Below, piece by piece: positions 11,404-22,472 of a stretch of 64,000 nucleotides of DNA; position 1 is the stretch's first letter, and each line of letters begins with the position of its first letter. Made by a program: the position numbers and the translations under genes. This DNA is from Papaver somniferum (lineage: Eukaryota > Streptophyta > Magnoliopsida > Ranunculales > Papaveraceae). The DNA lies in assembly GCF_003573695.1 (NCBI RefSeq), contig NC_039360.1, positions 61,598,815 through 61,662,814 of the forward strand, read 5' to 3'. The notes under the pieces are model-generated. The model saw only the letters and a list, made by a program, of their open reading frames with translations, had not been told where the DNA came from and made no database searches.

Positions 11404-13748
11404 TGTTAGAGCATAACTCAGTCAACCTAGTATGTTTTGTTATCTCAAGCATGTTTGTCAATGTTAGTGATCAAAACTATGAGTCTTGATTTCTAGCCTA
11501 CATATCTAAGTCTCGGACTAGGATAGGAAAGTGTAGTTAAGCTCAAGGACTTCATGGCGATTCATCATACAACGACGAAGATCTATACAAGGAACCGTGT
11601 AACTTCATCAACAAAAAGGTATGTGGAGACTTGAACTTATCTATCACTCAAAAGTCTATCTATTCTATCTCCTACTTCTTATGAGACAAAAGTCGTATGC
11701 TATATAAACTAGATCGTACACACTTGACATTTCGAGCTGAGCATTCATTGCTTATCTTTTATCTCGAAATCGTGTGTTGGTAAAGCGTTTCGCTTGGATC
11801 AAGTTTATCTTCACCTAGTGACGAAAGTCATGAAAAGTTTCAATCACTTTGAGAATTGCTCTGACATGAATCGGTCTGTGAATAACGGCTACATATCGTC
11901 CTCTGAGAATGTCTCAATAATTGAAATGAGAGTTTAGATTACATAACCATGTATTCCTTGAACCGAAGTTTTCGAACTTTGTTGATCAAGAGAAATCGGG
12001 AAGATTGTGGAATTGGCTTGCCAAGTCCGCGAACCCAGTCCGCGAACTGTCGGAAGTTCTTGACCGAGAATTTCTGCTGGATTTTTCAAAACTCGTTTGC
12101 GTGCTTAGTCCGCGAAATGGCGGAAGTTCTCGAACCGAGAATTTCTGCTGAGTTTGGAAAACTCAATCGATTAACTTAAGTCCGCGAACTTGTTTGTGAA
12201 CTTAAGAGGTTATGATCTAAAGATGTGCTCTGAACAAGAAATATTAAATTACTAAGGAATGCTTTATGCAAACCGTGGCTATAATGTTCATGAGCCGATT
12301 CAATCGAATCGAATCATCTTTGTTTCAATTGTGTCTTGTAACTAGTTCATTTGAGTCAATTGAACTAGTTATGGTGAAGAAGAACAAGGTTAATATGAAA
12401 TGCTCATATGGTTGACCTTTCGGGTTACTATGTTGAATCAACATGAACGTACACGTTTGGGCATGGTTTTCACGAACCCAGTAAACGTTTACCCAAGTGT
12501 GTGTGACAAGGTAAGTTTTCGATCTAACGGTTGAGAAATATTAGCTTGAATCTAAATCAGGTTTTCATCTAACGGTGAATAAGGATTGCTTTGTACCTAA
12601 GGCAAAACCCTGATTTGAAGGCTATATAAAGGAGATATCTAGCATTGAGAAAACCTAATCCCCACACGTCTGTGTGCTACTAGTGCGCTCGCTAGAGTCG
12701 ATCTCCATTAATCTTTGATTTTCTTCTCTAAAATCAGGTTAACGACTTGAAGACTTCATTGGGATTCATGAAGCCAGACCGATACTATTTTATCGTAGTT
12801 GTGTGATCTGATCTTCCATCTTCTATCGTACGAGTACAATTGATTGATTGGCTTGAGATCGTGAGAGTTCTCCGATAGGCAAGATAAATAAGTCACAAAC
12901 ACCTTCGTCTCACTGTTTGTGATTCCTCGACAATCCGCTTGTGTAGTCAGGAAGGATTGTAGAGAGGTGATTGATTAATCTAGGCTGTTATTTGGGAATA
13001 TAAGACTGGATTATCAATTGGTTCCTGTTCAACTTGATTTTATATCTTAGGACGGAACAAAACCTAGGGTTTATCTGTGGGAGACAGATTTATCCTTTGA
13101 TAGACTTTTCTGTGTGAGACAGATCTGTTTATATCAAGTCTGTGATTTTGGATTACAACAACTCTTGGTTGTGGGTGAGATCAGCTAAGGGAATCAAGTG
13201 CGCAATATCCTGCTGGGATCATAGGTGTAGGAGTACAATTGTAACTTGTATCAGTGGGAGATTGATAGGGGTTCAACTATAGTCCAGTCCGAAGTTAGCT
13301 TGGAATAGGCTAGTGTCTGTAGCGTCTTAATACAGTGTGTATTCAATCTGGACTAGGTCCCGGGATTTTTCTGCATTTACGGTTTCCTCGTTAACAAGAT
13401 TTCTGGTGTCTGTGTTATTTCTTTTCCGCATTATATTTTATATAATTGAAATAATACAGGTTGTGCGTTCGTGATCATCAATTGGAAATCCAACCTTTGG
13501 TTGTTGATTGATACTTGGACATTGGTCTTTGGTACCGTCCAAGTTATCTTTGTTTGATAAAGACTTGCAGATTTCTATTTGCTTGAGTAAAGATCAAATC
13601 GAGAGATTGAAATATAAGTTATTTGATATATCTTTTTATTGATTGAGTCTGACTATCTAGTTGATTCTCATAAAAAGTATATTTGAGTTTGTCCATATAG
13701 ATTGCTAATCGAAATATTGGGTGGTGTTGTTAGACCCCCGCTTTTTCA
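11404..13748 (+). repeat. 5' LTR of the non-autonomous copia element
   Basis: 2345 bp, starting TGTTAGAGCATA and ending GACCCCCGCTTTTTCA. TATA-like TATATAAA is at 12623-12630. A perfect 10-bp inverted repeat AACTAGTTCA/TGAACTAGTT is at 12340-12370 and is also present in the related reverse LTR near 31690-31721. An array of TCCGCGAACT-type motifs lies upstream of the TATA box. The 3' LTR differs by scattered substitutions and a ~40-bp segment near 18195-18235 absent here. Confidence 0.9.
12019..12205 (+). repeat. Short-motif array in U3 (AGTCCGCGAACT / GAGAATTTCTGCTG)
   Basis: About five copies of AGTCCGCGAAC(T) alternate with two copies of CGAGAATTTCTGCTG(G/A). The array sits roughly 420-600 bp upstream of the TATA box. 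The matching position in the other LTRs of this superfamily in the window holds different motifs. Probably a cis-regulatory array; function is inferred only from position. Confidence 0.65.
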
Positions 13749-13750
13749 GA

Positions 13751-13766
13751 TGGTATCAGAGCAGGC
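13751..13766 (+). promoter_or_regulatory. Copia primer-binding site (initiator Met-tRNA type)
   Basis: TGGTATCAGAGCAGGC begins two bases after the LTR. TGGTATCAGAGC is the standard plant copia PBS, complementary to the 3' end of initiator methionine tRNA. Confidence 0.9.
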
Positions 13767-13814
13767 AAACACGTTTAAGACCTCAAAAGTCTGTGTTTGT
13801 AGCGATCTGACTAT

Positions 13815-14828
13815 ATGGACCATAATGTCTCAATTGACGCTTCATCAGGAGTTAAAAACAACCGCAACACTTTCTCCATGAATACCTCTCTTGGAAAAGT
13901 GTTAGTTCATGATCCATGTTCTATTTTTATATTTGCATTCAATGTTGTTTCCGAAACAAGTAAATCCTCAAACTTGTCATGGGCTGATGAGTGCTGTTCA
14001 ATTGGTAATTGGTTCAATAAACCATTGATAACAGAAAGGATTAAGGACTTTGTAAAAGGAAGTATTAGATCTAACAAACATCTCCTGTCAACTGCTGCTT
14101 CTAATGATTCTATGGAAGAAAAATCTCTATGTGTTAACGCTTTGAATGTGTCTATTGGATGTGATGAAACCGCAACTCTTACGGCAGAAACATCCATATA
14201 CTCAAGGTCTTATTCAGAGATTGAGTCTGACACTGAGATTTTTGAATTCTTGAATAAAGAGGTCCTTCAAGAAAATCTTCAACTAAAAGCTTCTTTGAAG
14301 AAATTAGAATCACTAATCCAGGTGAAAGAACTTGAGATAGATTGTCTTAATGATCAACTCACCAGAACCATTGATCTAAAGTAAAAAAAGATTAATACTC
14401 TCAAAGATGATCTTCAACGATTGTCTGGAAGTTCTGATAAAATCTCAGCAATGTTATTTGGTCAAAAATCCTTTGGAAACACTAATGGTTTAGGATTTAA
14501 GAGCAAGACTGCAGGTATCGTCAACTATGTTCCTAAGAGTCTTGGGAAAACAAAGGCTGGCAGTTGTGATAAACAGAAGGCATTTCATCAAGACAAAGGG
14601 TCATCAGGTTGTTCGTTTTGTGGAAATGCAAATCATGTTCAAAACTTGTGTTGGAGATTCAAACAAAGGAACAAAAGAATTTCTAAAATACAAGAGAACA
14701 TGCAAAAGTTGAGTCTGGATAATCAAAGGTGCAAAGTCAACACTTCCAGAATCAGAAGGAGAAAACCTGTTTGTGCAACAAGCTCTGACAAGCAAGAGGA
14801 GCGTATGGCTCACTCTGTCTCTAGTTGA
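13815..14828 (+). pseudogene. Gag remnant with coiled coil and CCHC zinc knuckle
   Basis: Starts MDHNVSIDASSGVKNNRN 49 bp after the PBS. One frame runs to 14828, broken by TAA at 14382-14384. The first ~125 residues show no gag core that I recognise. A coiled-coil-like block follows (FLNKEVLQENLQLKASLKKL). The C-terminal half resembles the Sirevirus Gag tail (KISAMLFGQKSFGNTNGLGF) and ends in the nucleic-acid-binding knuckle CSFCGNANHVQNLC (C-x2-C-x4-H-x4-C), followed by a basic tail. Loss of the core and retention of the knuckle suggest selection or descent through a structured deletion. Confidence 0.7.
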
Positions 14829-15033
14829 GCTCGGAGACGCCTGCATCCTCATTCTTATCTTGAGAGGTTAAGTCTCTGCATCTTGTGACTCAATTATGTA
14901 TCTATGTTTGTTAAGAAAATATTCTGCTAACAATATTGATTATGGATCCTTAAAACTGTGGAAGATTGTGTCAAGGATTAGGGTTTGACTCTTATATATC
15001 CTTTTATCTTCTCCTTTCTTTACTTACGTGTTC

Positions 15034-15462
15034 ATGGCTCCTGTAACTAGAGACTCTTCCAAAAGTATTGCAGTAGAAGCAGTCAACGTATATCTGTGCA
15101 AAGGAGTTACTTCCTCAAGGATGCTAAAGAAGGAGTCTACAATCAAGAGAAAAGGTTCTTCCTCTAAATGTATCTTTTCTGTTTGTCGTGTTGATAATCA
15201 TTTTATAGAAATGGTGAAAGACTTCATCAATAAGCGAAATGATTTAAAATCTCAAATCATTTCCTCTGTGGAAGAAATAAATCACTATGAACAAAGGTTG
15301 TCTCTAACCAAGAATACCCCGCGTGATCTAAAAAGGGAACTTAGTGAGTTAACTGATATTTCTGAAGATTTAGAGGAATTGAACGATCCCATAATCAATG
15401 GTTTTTTCAATAACAAGAAGGAGTTTTCTGTAGATGCTCTGAGAAAGATCTACAATACCTAG
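15034..15462 (+). CDS. Unknown 142-codon ORF in the pol position of the copia element
   Basis: The first ATG is at 15034; a GTG lies two codons upstream. The product begins MAPVTRDSSKS, is lysine-rich (MLKKESTIKRKGSSSK), and has a helical, coiled-coil-like middle (residues ~58-115, LKSQIISSVEEINHYEQRL) and an acidic segment (ELTDISEDLEELND). No enzyme motif is visible and I recognise no family. A TATA-like TTATATAT lies near 14992, about 40 bp upstream. It is uninterrupted although the Gag ORF before it carries a stop. It occupies the position where relatives carry pol. Confidence 0.5.
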   Translation: MAPVTRDSSKSIAVEAVNVYLCKGVTSSRMLKKESTIKRKGSSSKCIFSVCRVDNHFIEMVKDFINKRNDLKSQIISSVEEINHYEQRLSLTKNTPRDLKRELSELTDISEDLEELNDPIINGFFNNKKEFSVDALRKIYNT

Positions 15463-15950
15463 TAGGTCTTCTTTTTTGGATTAGTTGGAAGAATAACTAG
15501 TGCTTTGAATAGCGATGATTGTGACTACACATAGCTATTTTTGTTTCATCTTCTTATGTTATTTTGTAAGTTTATTGGTATTAAATTCTAAAAATATTTG
15601 GAGGATGATGTTATTGCAGTATTTTAATAGTTTGATATATTGCAATATTTTTATGGGATATGTATTGTTTGCGTCCGTGAACTTGAAGGTCCCATATTGC
15701 GGTCAAAAGTAAATTCGTTCATGAATTAGTATTCGTATTGATGAAAGGACGAATGGATTTTTGACAATTACAAAAGTTATGCCTACACAATCATGTATTT
15801 GATGGAAAATAGAATAGATCCTTGTATGTTATCCACGGTATTGATCTTCGTTGATCCATTTTATTATGTTCTACCGTGAAGGCTCCATTGTGTGTCTTAT
15901 GTTGAGCACGATACAACTAAGTCGATTTTTCTTATTGGCTTGTTGGTTGT
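15463..15950 (+). other. AT-rich non-coding stretch between ORF and hairpin array
   Basis: No supported gene. Contains one degenerate member of the hairpin family (CTCCATTGTGTGTCTTATGTTGAGCA at 15883-15908, shown in two parts: CTCCATTG and CTTATGTTGAGCA) whose stem no longer pairs well. Confidence 0.5.
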
Positions 15951-16490
15951 TCCATAAGATGCTATATGTTGAGCATTAGGAACTAAATTAATCAACTAGT
16001 TTGGTTATTTAGTTTGTACTCCATAAGTTTTCTTTGTTATATTGAGTACATGTATGGTTAAGGTTGTCATTTTCTATGATGAACTTAGTCGGGGTTCCAT
16101 AAGTTCTCTTATGTTGAGCCCAAAATAATTGAATTGATTAATTCGGTGATTAGTTTGGTTATTGGTATTCCAATTGGATTAATTATAGGTTCTTTTGTAA
16201 TTAGTCTAGTTGAGTTTTCATATATTCCACAAATTCTTGTGTTGAGTATATGAAGGGATATACTAATCATGTTCTATCGGTTAATATAGTCGCATATTCC
16301 GTAAGGTTTTCCTTATGTTGAGTATGTGAACGATTAAGTTAGTCGTCTCCGTATGATTACCTTATTCGTAGCTCCGTAAGTTTACTTATGTTGAGCACCT
16401 TCAATTTAATTTATCACTTTTGTGGTTTGATTTAGTTGCGTATTCCAATTAAATTAATCATGGGTTTTCTTGTGGTTAATTTGGTTGAGT
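15951..16490 (+). repeat. Array of about eight stem-loops each leading into TTGAG
   Basis: Sense-strand hairpins with four-base loops: CATAAG-ttct-CTTATG (16098-16113), CACAA-attc-TTGTG (16228-16241), CGTAAGG-tttt-CCTTATG (16300-16317) and CGTAAG-ttta-CTTATG (16375-16390). Weaker members are at 15953-15968 and 16019-16042. Two related long stems have about 17 pairs each: 16171-16187 with 16196-16212, and 16446-16462 with 16471-16487. Each hairpin is preceded by TTCC or CTCC and runs into TTGAG. Stem changes covary (T-A to C-G between the first two), and the G-U wobbles pair only in sense RNA. This supports a structured transcript; the role (packaging, dimerisation, stability) is unknown. Confidence 0.7.
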
Positions 16491-16598
16491 TTTGGATATA
16501 GAAAATCATTCTCATGGTTTTTGGTATCCAATAAAAAATCCTTCTTTTCTTTCGAAATTAAGGTCGCTCTTGTTGTTCTTTCGGGAATGACATCAAAT

Positions 16599-17249
16599 GG
16601 GGGAGAGTTCTTTTGAACTTGTGCTTAATGGTAATATCTTGTGGGGGTGCGGCTGTGGAATTTTATAGGGGTTATCTTGTATCTTAAAAATCCTTGATGA
16701 ATGCATTTAGCTTCGGCTTTATGATTGCATCTAAATTAAGTTGGTATGTATTTTTTTCTTTTAGTCTATGAAATATTTCTTGTGGAAATTTCATTATGAT
16801 CCTGTTCTTGTACCTTTGCCAATTTTATTGACAAAAAGGGGGAGAAATGTTGTAGTTCACACTACAAATACATATGGTTTTCGGATAATTATGTAAGGGG
16901 GAGTGGTTTCCATGATCGAGATGGAGTATTGACTAAGGGGGAGTGATACATATCACCATAGTATTATTGTTGAAGTCGTGATACAATTGGAATTTGATGT
17001 TACATAATAGTACTATGACACTGTATAATAATGATCGAGAATCTCGATTTCTCTCATTGTTATAGCTAAGGATCTTCAACAATGGTGATGCTAAACTTAC
17101 AACCTTTGGGATCATTGGAGCACTTGGAAGGACGAAGATTTCAGGGAACTTTGGAGGTTAGACTATGGAATAGGAGCCACTAAAGTTTATCTTTTTTGTA
17201 TTCCATATGTATTAATAGTTTTTTCACTAAAATTGACAAAGGGGGAGAT
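16599..17249 (+). promoter_or_regulatory. Polypurine tract and repeated GGGGGAG boxes
   Basis: The tract at the LTR boundary is ACAAAGGGGGAGAT (17236-17249). Similar boxes occur at 16599-16607, 16837-16844, 16895-16903 and 16935-16943. Relatives of the same region, with boxes, are found on the minus strand at 42309-42900, so the arrangement is conserved between two copies. Multiple polypurine-like boxes upstream of the 3' LTR are reported for Sireviruses. No ORF is supported here. Confidence 0.75.
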
Positions 17250-19653
17250 TGTTAGAGCATAGATCGGTCAACCTCGCATGTGTTTCTATCTCAAGCGTGT
17301 TTTTCAATGTTAGTGATCAAAACTATGAGTCTTGATTTCTAGCCTACATAGCTAAGTCTCGGACCAGGATAGGAAAAGTATAGTTAAGCTCAAGGACTTC
17401 ATGGCGATTCATCATACAACGGCGAAGATCTATACAAGGAACCGTGTAACTTCATCAACAAAAAGGTATGTGGAGACTTGAACTTATCTATCACTCAAAA
17501 GTCTATCTATTCTATCTCCTACTTCTTATGAGACAAAAGTCGTATGATATATAAACTAGATCATACACACTTGATATTTCGAGCTGAGCATTCATTGCTT
17601 ATCTTTTATCTCGAAATCGTGTGTTGGTAAAGCGTTTCGCTTTGATCAAGTTTATCTTCATCTAGTAACGAAAGTCATGAAAGTTTCAATCACTTTGAGA
17701 ATTGCTCTGACGTGAATCGGTCTGTGAATAACGGCTACATAACGTCATATGAGAATGTCTCAATGATTGAAATGAGAGTTTAGATTACATAACTATGTAT
17801 TCCTTGAACCGAAGTTTTCAAACTTTGTTGATCAAGAGAAATCGGGAGGATTGTGGAATTGGCTTGCCAAGTCCGCGAACCCAGTCCGCAGACTCGGTCC
17901 GCAAACTGTCGGAAGTTCTTGACCGAGAATTTCTGCTGGATTTTCCAAAACTCGTTTGTGTGCTTAGTCCACGAACTGGCGGATGTTCTCGAACCGGGAA
18001 TTTCTGCTGAGTTTGGAAAACTCAACCGATTAACTTAAGTCCGCAAACTTGTTTGTGAACTTAAGAGGTTATGATCTAAAGATGTGTGAACAAGAAACAT
18101 TAAATTACTAAGAAATGCTTTATGAAAACCGTGGATATAATGTTCATGAGCCGATTCAATCGAATCGAATCATCTTTGTTTCAATTATGTCTTGTGTAGT
18201 TACATAAGATCTCATAGCAATTGAACAACTCTCTAACTAGTTCATTTGGGTCAATTGAACTAGTTATGGTGAAGAAGAACAAGGTTAATATGAAATGCTC
18301 ATATGGTTGACCTTTTGGGTTACTATGTTGAACCAACATGAACGTACACGTTTGGGAATGGTTTTCACGAACCCAGTAAACGTTTACCCAAGTGTGTGTG
18401 ACAAGCTAAGTTTTCGATCTAACGGTTGAGAAATATTAGCTTGAATCTAAATCAGGTTTTCATCTAACGGTGAATAAGGATTGCTTTGTACCTAAGGCAA
18501 AACCCTGATTTGAAGGCTATATAAAGGAGATATCTAGCATTGAGCAAACCTAATCCCCACACGTCTGTGTGCTACTAGTGCGCTCGCTAGAGTCGATCTC
18601 CATTAACCTTTGATTTTCTTCTCTAAAATCAGGTTAACGACTTGAAGACTTCATTGGGATTGTGAATCCAGACCGATACTATTTTATCGTAGTTGTGTGA
18701 TCTGATCTTGCATATTCTATCGTACGAGTACAATTGATTGATTGGCTTGAGATCGTGAGAGTTCTCCGATAGGCAAGATAAATAAGTCACAAACACCTTC
18801 GTCTCACTGTTTGTGATTCCTCGACAATCCGCTTGTGTAGTCAGGAAGGATTGTAGAGAGGTTATTGATTAATCTAGGCTGTTATTTGGGAATATAAGAC
18901 TGGATTATCAATTGGTTCCTGTTCAACTTGATTTTATATCTTAGGACGGAATAAAATCTAGGGTTTATCTGTGGGAGACAGATTTATCCTTTGATAGACT
19001 TTTCTGTGTGAGACAGATCTGTTTATTATCAAGTCTGTGATTTTGGCTTACAACAACTCTTGGTTGTGGGTGAGATCAGCTAAGGGAATCAAGTGCGCAG
19101 TATCCTGCTGGGATCAGAAGCGTAGGAGTACAACTGTACCTTGTATCAGTGGGAGATTGATAGGGGTTCAACTGTAGTCCAGTCCGAAGTTAGCTTGGAG
19201 TAGGATAATATCTGTAGCGGCTTAACACAGTGTGTATTCAATCTGGACTAGGTCCCGGGGTTTTTCTGCATTTGCGGTTTCCTCGTTAACAAAATTTCTG
19301 GTGTCTGTGTTATTTCTTTTCCGCATTATATTTTATATAATTGAAATAATACAGGTTGTGCGTTCGTGATCATCAATTGGAAATCCAACCTTTGATTTTT
19401 GATTGATAGTGATTGATCCTTGGACATTGGTCTTTGGTACCGTCCAAGTTATCTCTCTTTTATAAATACTCGCAGATTTCTATTTGCTTGAGTAAAGATC
19501 AAATCGAGAGATTGAGATATAATCTCTTTGATATATATTTTTATTGATTGAGTCTGACTGTCTAGTTGATTCTGATAAAAAGTATATTGGAGTTTGTCCA
19601 TACAAATTGTTAATCGAAATATTGGGTAGTGTTGTTAGACCCCCGCTTTTTCA
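17250..19653 (+). repeat. 3' LTR of the non-autonomous copia element
   Basis: 2404 bp, TGTTAGAGCATAG...CGCTTTTTCA, closely matching the 5' LTR. TATATAAA is at 18518-18525. The motif array at 17866-18063 has one extra AGTCCGCAGACT-type unit relative to the 5' LTR. It is followed by TSD GTTAA and then directly by resumed GypsyA integrase. Confidence 0.9.
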
Positions 19654-19658
19654 GTTAA

Positions 19659-19920
19659 AGCATAAGAACATGCTCAAGCATACATGAGAAGGATCTCGAG
19701 AGCCTACGATAAAGCTGTAAAGCCACGAGCTTTTAAGTTAGGAGATTTGGTGTTGAAGACTGCTAAACACATTCAACAAGATATATCCGCACCAAAGTTT
19801 TCTCTAAAATGGGAAGGTCCCTACATGATACCAAGGCTTATAATAGTGGTTACTACAAGATTGTCAAATATGATGGAGGTAAATTGGAAGCAGTCATCAA
19901 CGGAAAATGTCTCAAGGCAT
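19659..19920 (+). pseudogene. GypsyA integrase, C-terminal continuation after the copia insertion
   Basis: Resumes with a TAA and then EHAQAYMRRISRAYDKAVKPR, FKLGDLVLKTAKHIQQ and KFSLKWEGPYMI, the GPY/F-type C-terminal domain of gypsy integrases. Joining 11403 to 19659 restores the order of family motifs, which confirms the copia element inserted into this coding region. The frame decays after 19850. Confidence 0.85.
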
Positions 19921-20169
19921 ATTACGCCTGATCATCGTTCTATCTCATGCCGCCTCGCAACGCAACAATCAGGCATTGTCACTGTTCTTACGTCTCAGTT
20001 ATTTAATTCTCCATTAGTGAAAACATGTCGATGTAAACTCCATTCACTTAACAAAATCCAATGCAATTTATTTTCCAAAGCAAGGTTCAAAACCCCAAGA
20101 GAAAAAAGAGGAGGAGAGAGACGATCAAAACATCATTGTGCCTGCTTATTCAAAACAAAAAAGTATGAC

Positions 20170-21122
20170 TCAGAAAATACCGTCTAACAAGTTGTAGTTC
20201 CTTGAAAGCATCATTTTCAGCCTCTCTTGATACCTTTCAGTCATACTCTTCAAGTCTCGGATCGCCTGCTCCACCTTCTCAGATTCCGCAGCCAAGGCCT
20301 TCTCCTCTTCCAAGATGGCTTTCGTAGCAGGAACAACATTGGCGATGATACCGGCTCGATCAACTTTGATAACATCGAGGCGCTGCCACAACCATCCTAC
20401 ATTTAACTCCATGGATTCACATGTAGATATCATGTCTTCCCAGTTCTCAATAGTTGATTCAACAACATCACGTATGGATATACCTTCCATCTCGGCGATC
20501 ATGGGAAGGAGACGGTTCACCGTGGTAACTAAAGCAGACGAGCAGTGCCGCACCACGTTCCTAATCGCAATATGGCTGTACCTTCTCCATATTTTTGTAT
20601 ACAAGGGCATGAACTCCTTATTCACTATAAAACCGCCAACAACCCGGTAACTAGAAGATAAACATCTCATATGGGCATCGAAACGCAAGCCTGCGTTGGG
20701 GTACTCGTAAGAGGAGATACCCAAATCAGCGCCTTCCAGATCAGTGACGGGCGTGTTCGAGCTTGAAGGAAGAGGAGTAGTTAAATCATCATCGTCAACC
20801 ATTGTTACACATGTCCCAAAAGGATACCTCTACAAAAAAAATCATCAGAAGGTTGTGTCACCTGCTGGTCATGGAAGACGAATGCATATTCACCAGTGAA
20901 AAATATACCAGTATGATCTTCTTGACTCGGAGGATTCAGACAGGAGATTCATCACAAGGCTCAGGAATTCGGCCGACCTAAAAGGAAAAGATGATCATAC
21001 TTCAAAGAAAAAGAAGAATTGACGCTTCAGAATAAAAAAAAATATTCATACTCTACAAGCCGCTTGCGTTTGGCAGAAGAATCTGGATGAGTCGAAGAAG
21101 ATGATCCACTTCTAGCTGACAT
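20170..21122 (-). pseudogene. Antisense two-exon gene of GypsyA
   Basis: Lies on the strand opposite the element, between integrase and the 3' LTR. Exon 1 starts at ATG 21120-21122 (MSARSGSSSSTHPDSSAKRK, nuclear-signal-like basic end) and runs to about 21050. A T-rich acceptor TTTTTTTTGTAG at about 20830 opens exon 2, which reads RYPFGTCVTMVDDDDLT and on to a stop at 20170. Exon 2 is a ~210-residue helical protein with a C-terminal coiled coil (LEEEKALAAESEKVEQAIRD). The exon 1 donor is not clear, and the coding status is uncertain. Antisense ORFs at this place are known in Tat elements; their role is not established. Confidence 0.6.
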
Positions 21123-21189
21123 GATGAAAGCAGAGAGTTTCAGCAAGAAAATATTTATCCCGTCACGATAAGGGTGTTTTAGCTTCCCT

Positions 21190-21207
21190 ATATATACATA
21201 TATATAC
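21190..21207 (-). promoter_or_regulatory. TATA-rich promoter candidate for the GypsyA antisense gene
   Basis: A TATATATA cluster about 70-85 bp upstream of the antisense ATG, on the minus strand. A comparable TATA box is found upstream of the antisense genes of Tat1 and Tat2. Confidence 0.5.
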
Positions 21208-21254
21208 ATGGGAGAAACACTAAAATGATATCGAGTGGCTGTAACAAGATTCAT

Positions 21255-21789
21255 CCGATAAACGCAGATTCAACACCAACCAAGTCATGTTTCTTGTTGA
21301 AACCCTAATTAAGGACCGGGAAAGGACCGTAGGATGGTCAAAGGAAGAATGCGTTCAGATCAACTCCATATCCTGGTCAGTATATCTGAAGGATGCGAGG
21401 CAGTCATTCCCTCAAATCCAAAGCAACGACCACTTTCCTGCCACAGCAATGAAGGGAGATAAACACAACAAGGAGTGCCAGCTGCTGCAAACGACAGGTA
21501 GACGAGCAAACAATAAAGAGGTAAGACGACCCTTTTTCGAATTCGAATAAAAGGTTTACCTTTTGTACCATGCACAAGGAAGGGCATATGGGCCCACCGA
21601 TACTTCACAGCTGCGTCAAGGAAGCCGGACCCGCGAAGACTCGATGACCATGTTGATGCCGCCGCACAGATCAATTGATGGCGGTCGAGTAAAATCCTTC
21701 GGGTAAGCCTCTTCTATTTTGTCTATTTTACATCATGTAAATCACCATCTAATGCTCACCCCGCAATGGCACTGTCATTACGAGCTAAA
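21255..21789 (+). other. GypsyA 3' non-coding segment
   Basis: No gene is supported. ORF-like stretches on both strands here lack motifs and overlap one another. The segment leads to the polypurine tract. Confidence 0.5.
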
Positions 21790-21801
21790 CAGGGGACTTA
21801 A
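21790..21801 (+). promoter_or_regulatory. GypsyA polypurine tract
   Basis: CAGGGGACTTAA immediately precedes the 3' LTR start TGTTGATGG at 21802; this is where plus-strand DNA synthesis is primed. Confidence 0.65.
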
Positions 21802-22472
21802 TGTTGATGGTGGTTTTCGATTTAGGGATACAATTGTAAAGTCCCGTATTTAATGCACTGTCATCCTACAAAGGAGTAAAGGCCATTTAGAAAGTAATAA
21901 GTGTTCAAACCTCTTTATTTATATATATGTATTGTGCAATTCGATATATTTATGAAATTTATCAGAATGGTGCATCAATCCCAGATATCCTATAAATTTC
22001 AAACTATCACATTAATTATTAATGCACGACTCGCCTGGTATTTTCTGTGCTATGTTCCCAGCGGAAATCTCATTATTGACATGACATGACGATCGAATGT
22101 TCATTCTCAGCAGAGTAGCATGAATCTCCCGAAATGTCAGTATTGAAATCCGCATGGAAATACCCACATAGGCAGAATCACCCTCTATAAAGAGATTAGC
22201 GTGTTAAACACTCCTTTAATTGAAAGATAACGCGATCGAACACGCTTAAATTCCTTAGAAAAATCTAGACCGTTAATATCGGTCTCAAAAAAAAATCACG
22301 ACCGCACAATTTGGCCGCGCGATTCAATAGGCCTAGCCTGCCCCTAACGGAATTAGGCAGTCATCACGATGACCACCGGCGGGCCCACTAATTCCATAGC
22401 CAAACGATTTCCATCTAATACATCTATAACGCTTCGAACGATCAACCCTAACATGGGTGATCGTGCTGTTTA

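Larger units (their letters stand above)
11404..19653 (+). mobile_element. Non-autonomous Sirevirus-like copia element, complete with TSD GTTAA
   Basis: Two ~2.35-kb LTRs (TG...CA), a PBS matching initiator methionine tRNA, a Gag remnant with a CCHC knuckle, one further ORF, a hairpin-rich 3' region, several GGGGGAG boxes and a polypurine tract. The 5-bp target duplication GTTAA is perfect (11399-11403 and 19654-19658). No protease, integrase, RT or RNase H sequence is present in its 3.5-kb interior. The related element at 30289-45198 has pol, so this is a deletion/replacement derivative that would depend on such relatives. Confidence 0.9.

Noticed and set aside
15951..16490. A CRISPR-like array of regularly spaced repeats
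   Set aside because: The repeats are self-complementary, vary in sequence with covarying stems, lack unique spacers of constant size, and lie in a plant retrotransposon.
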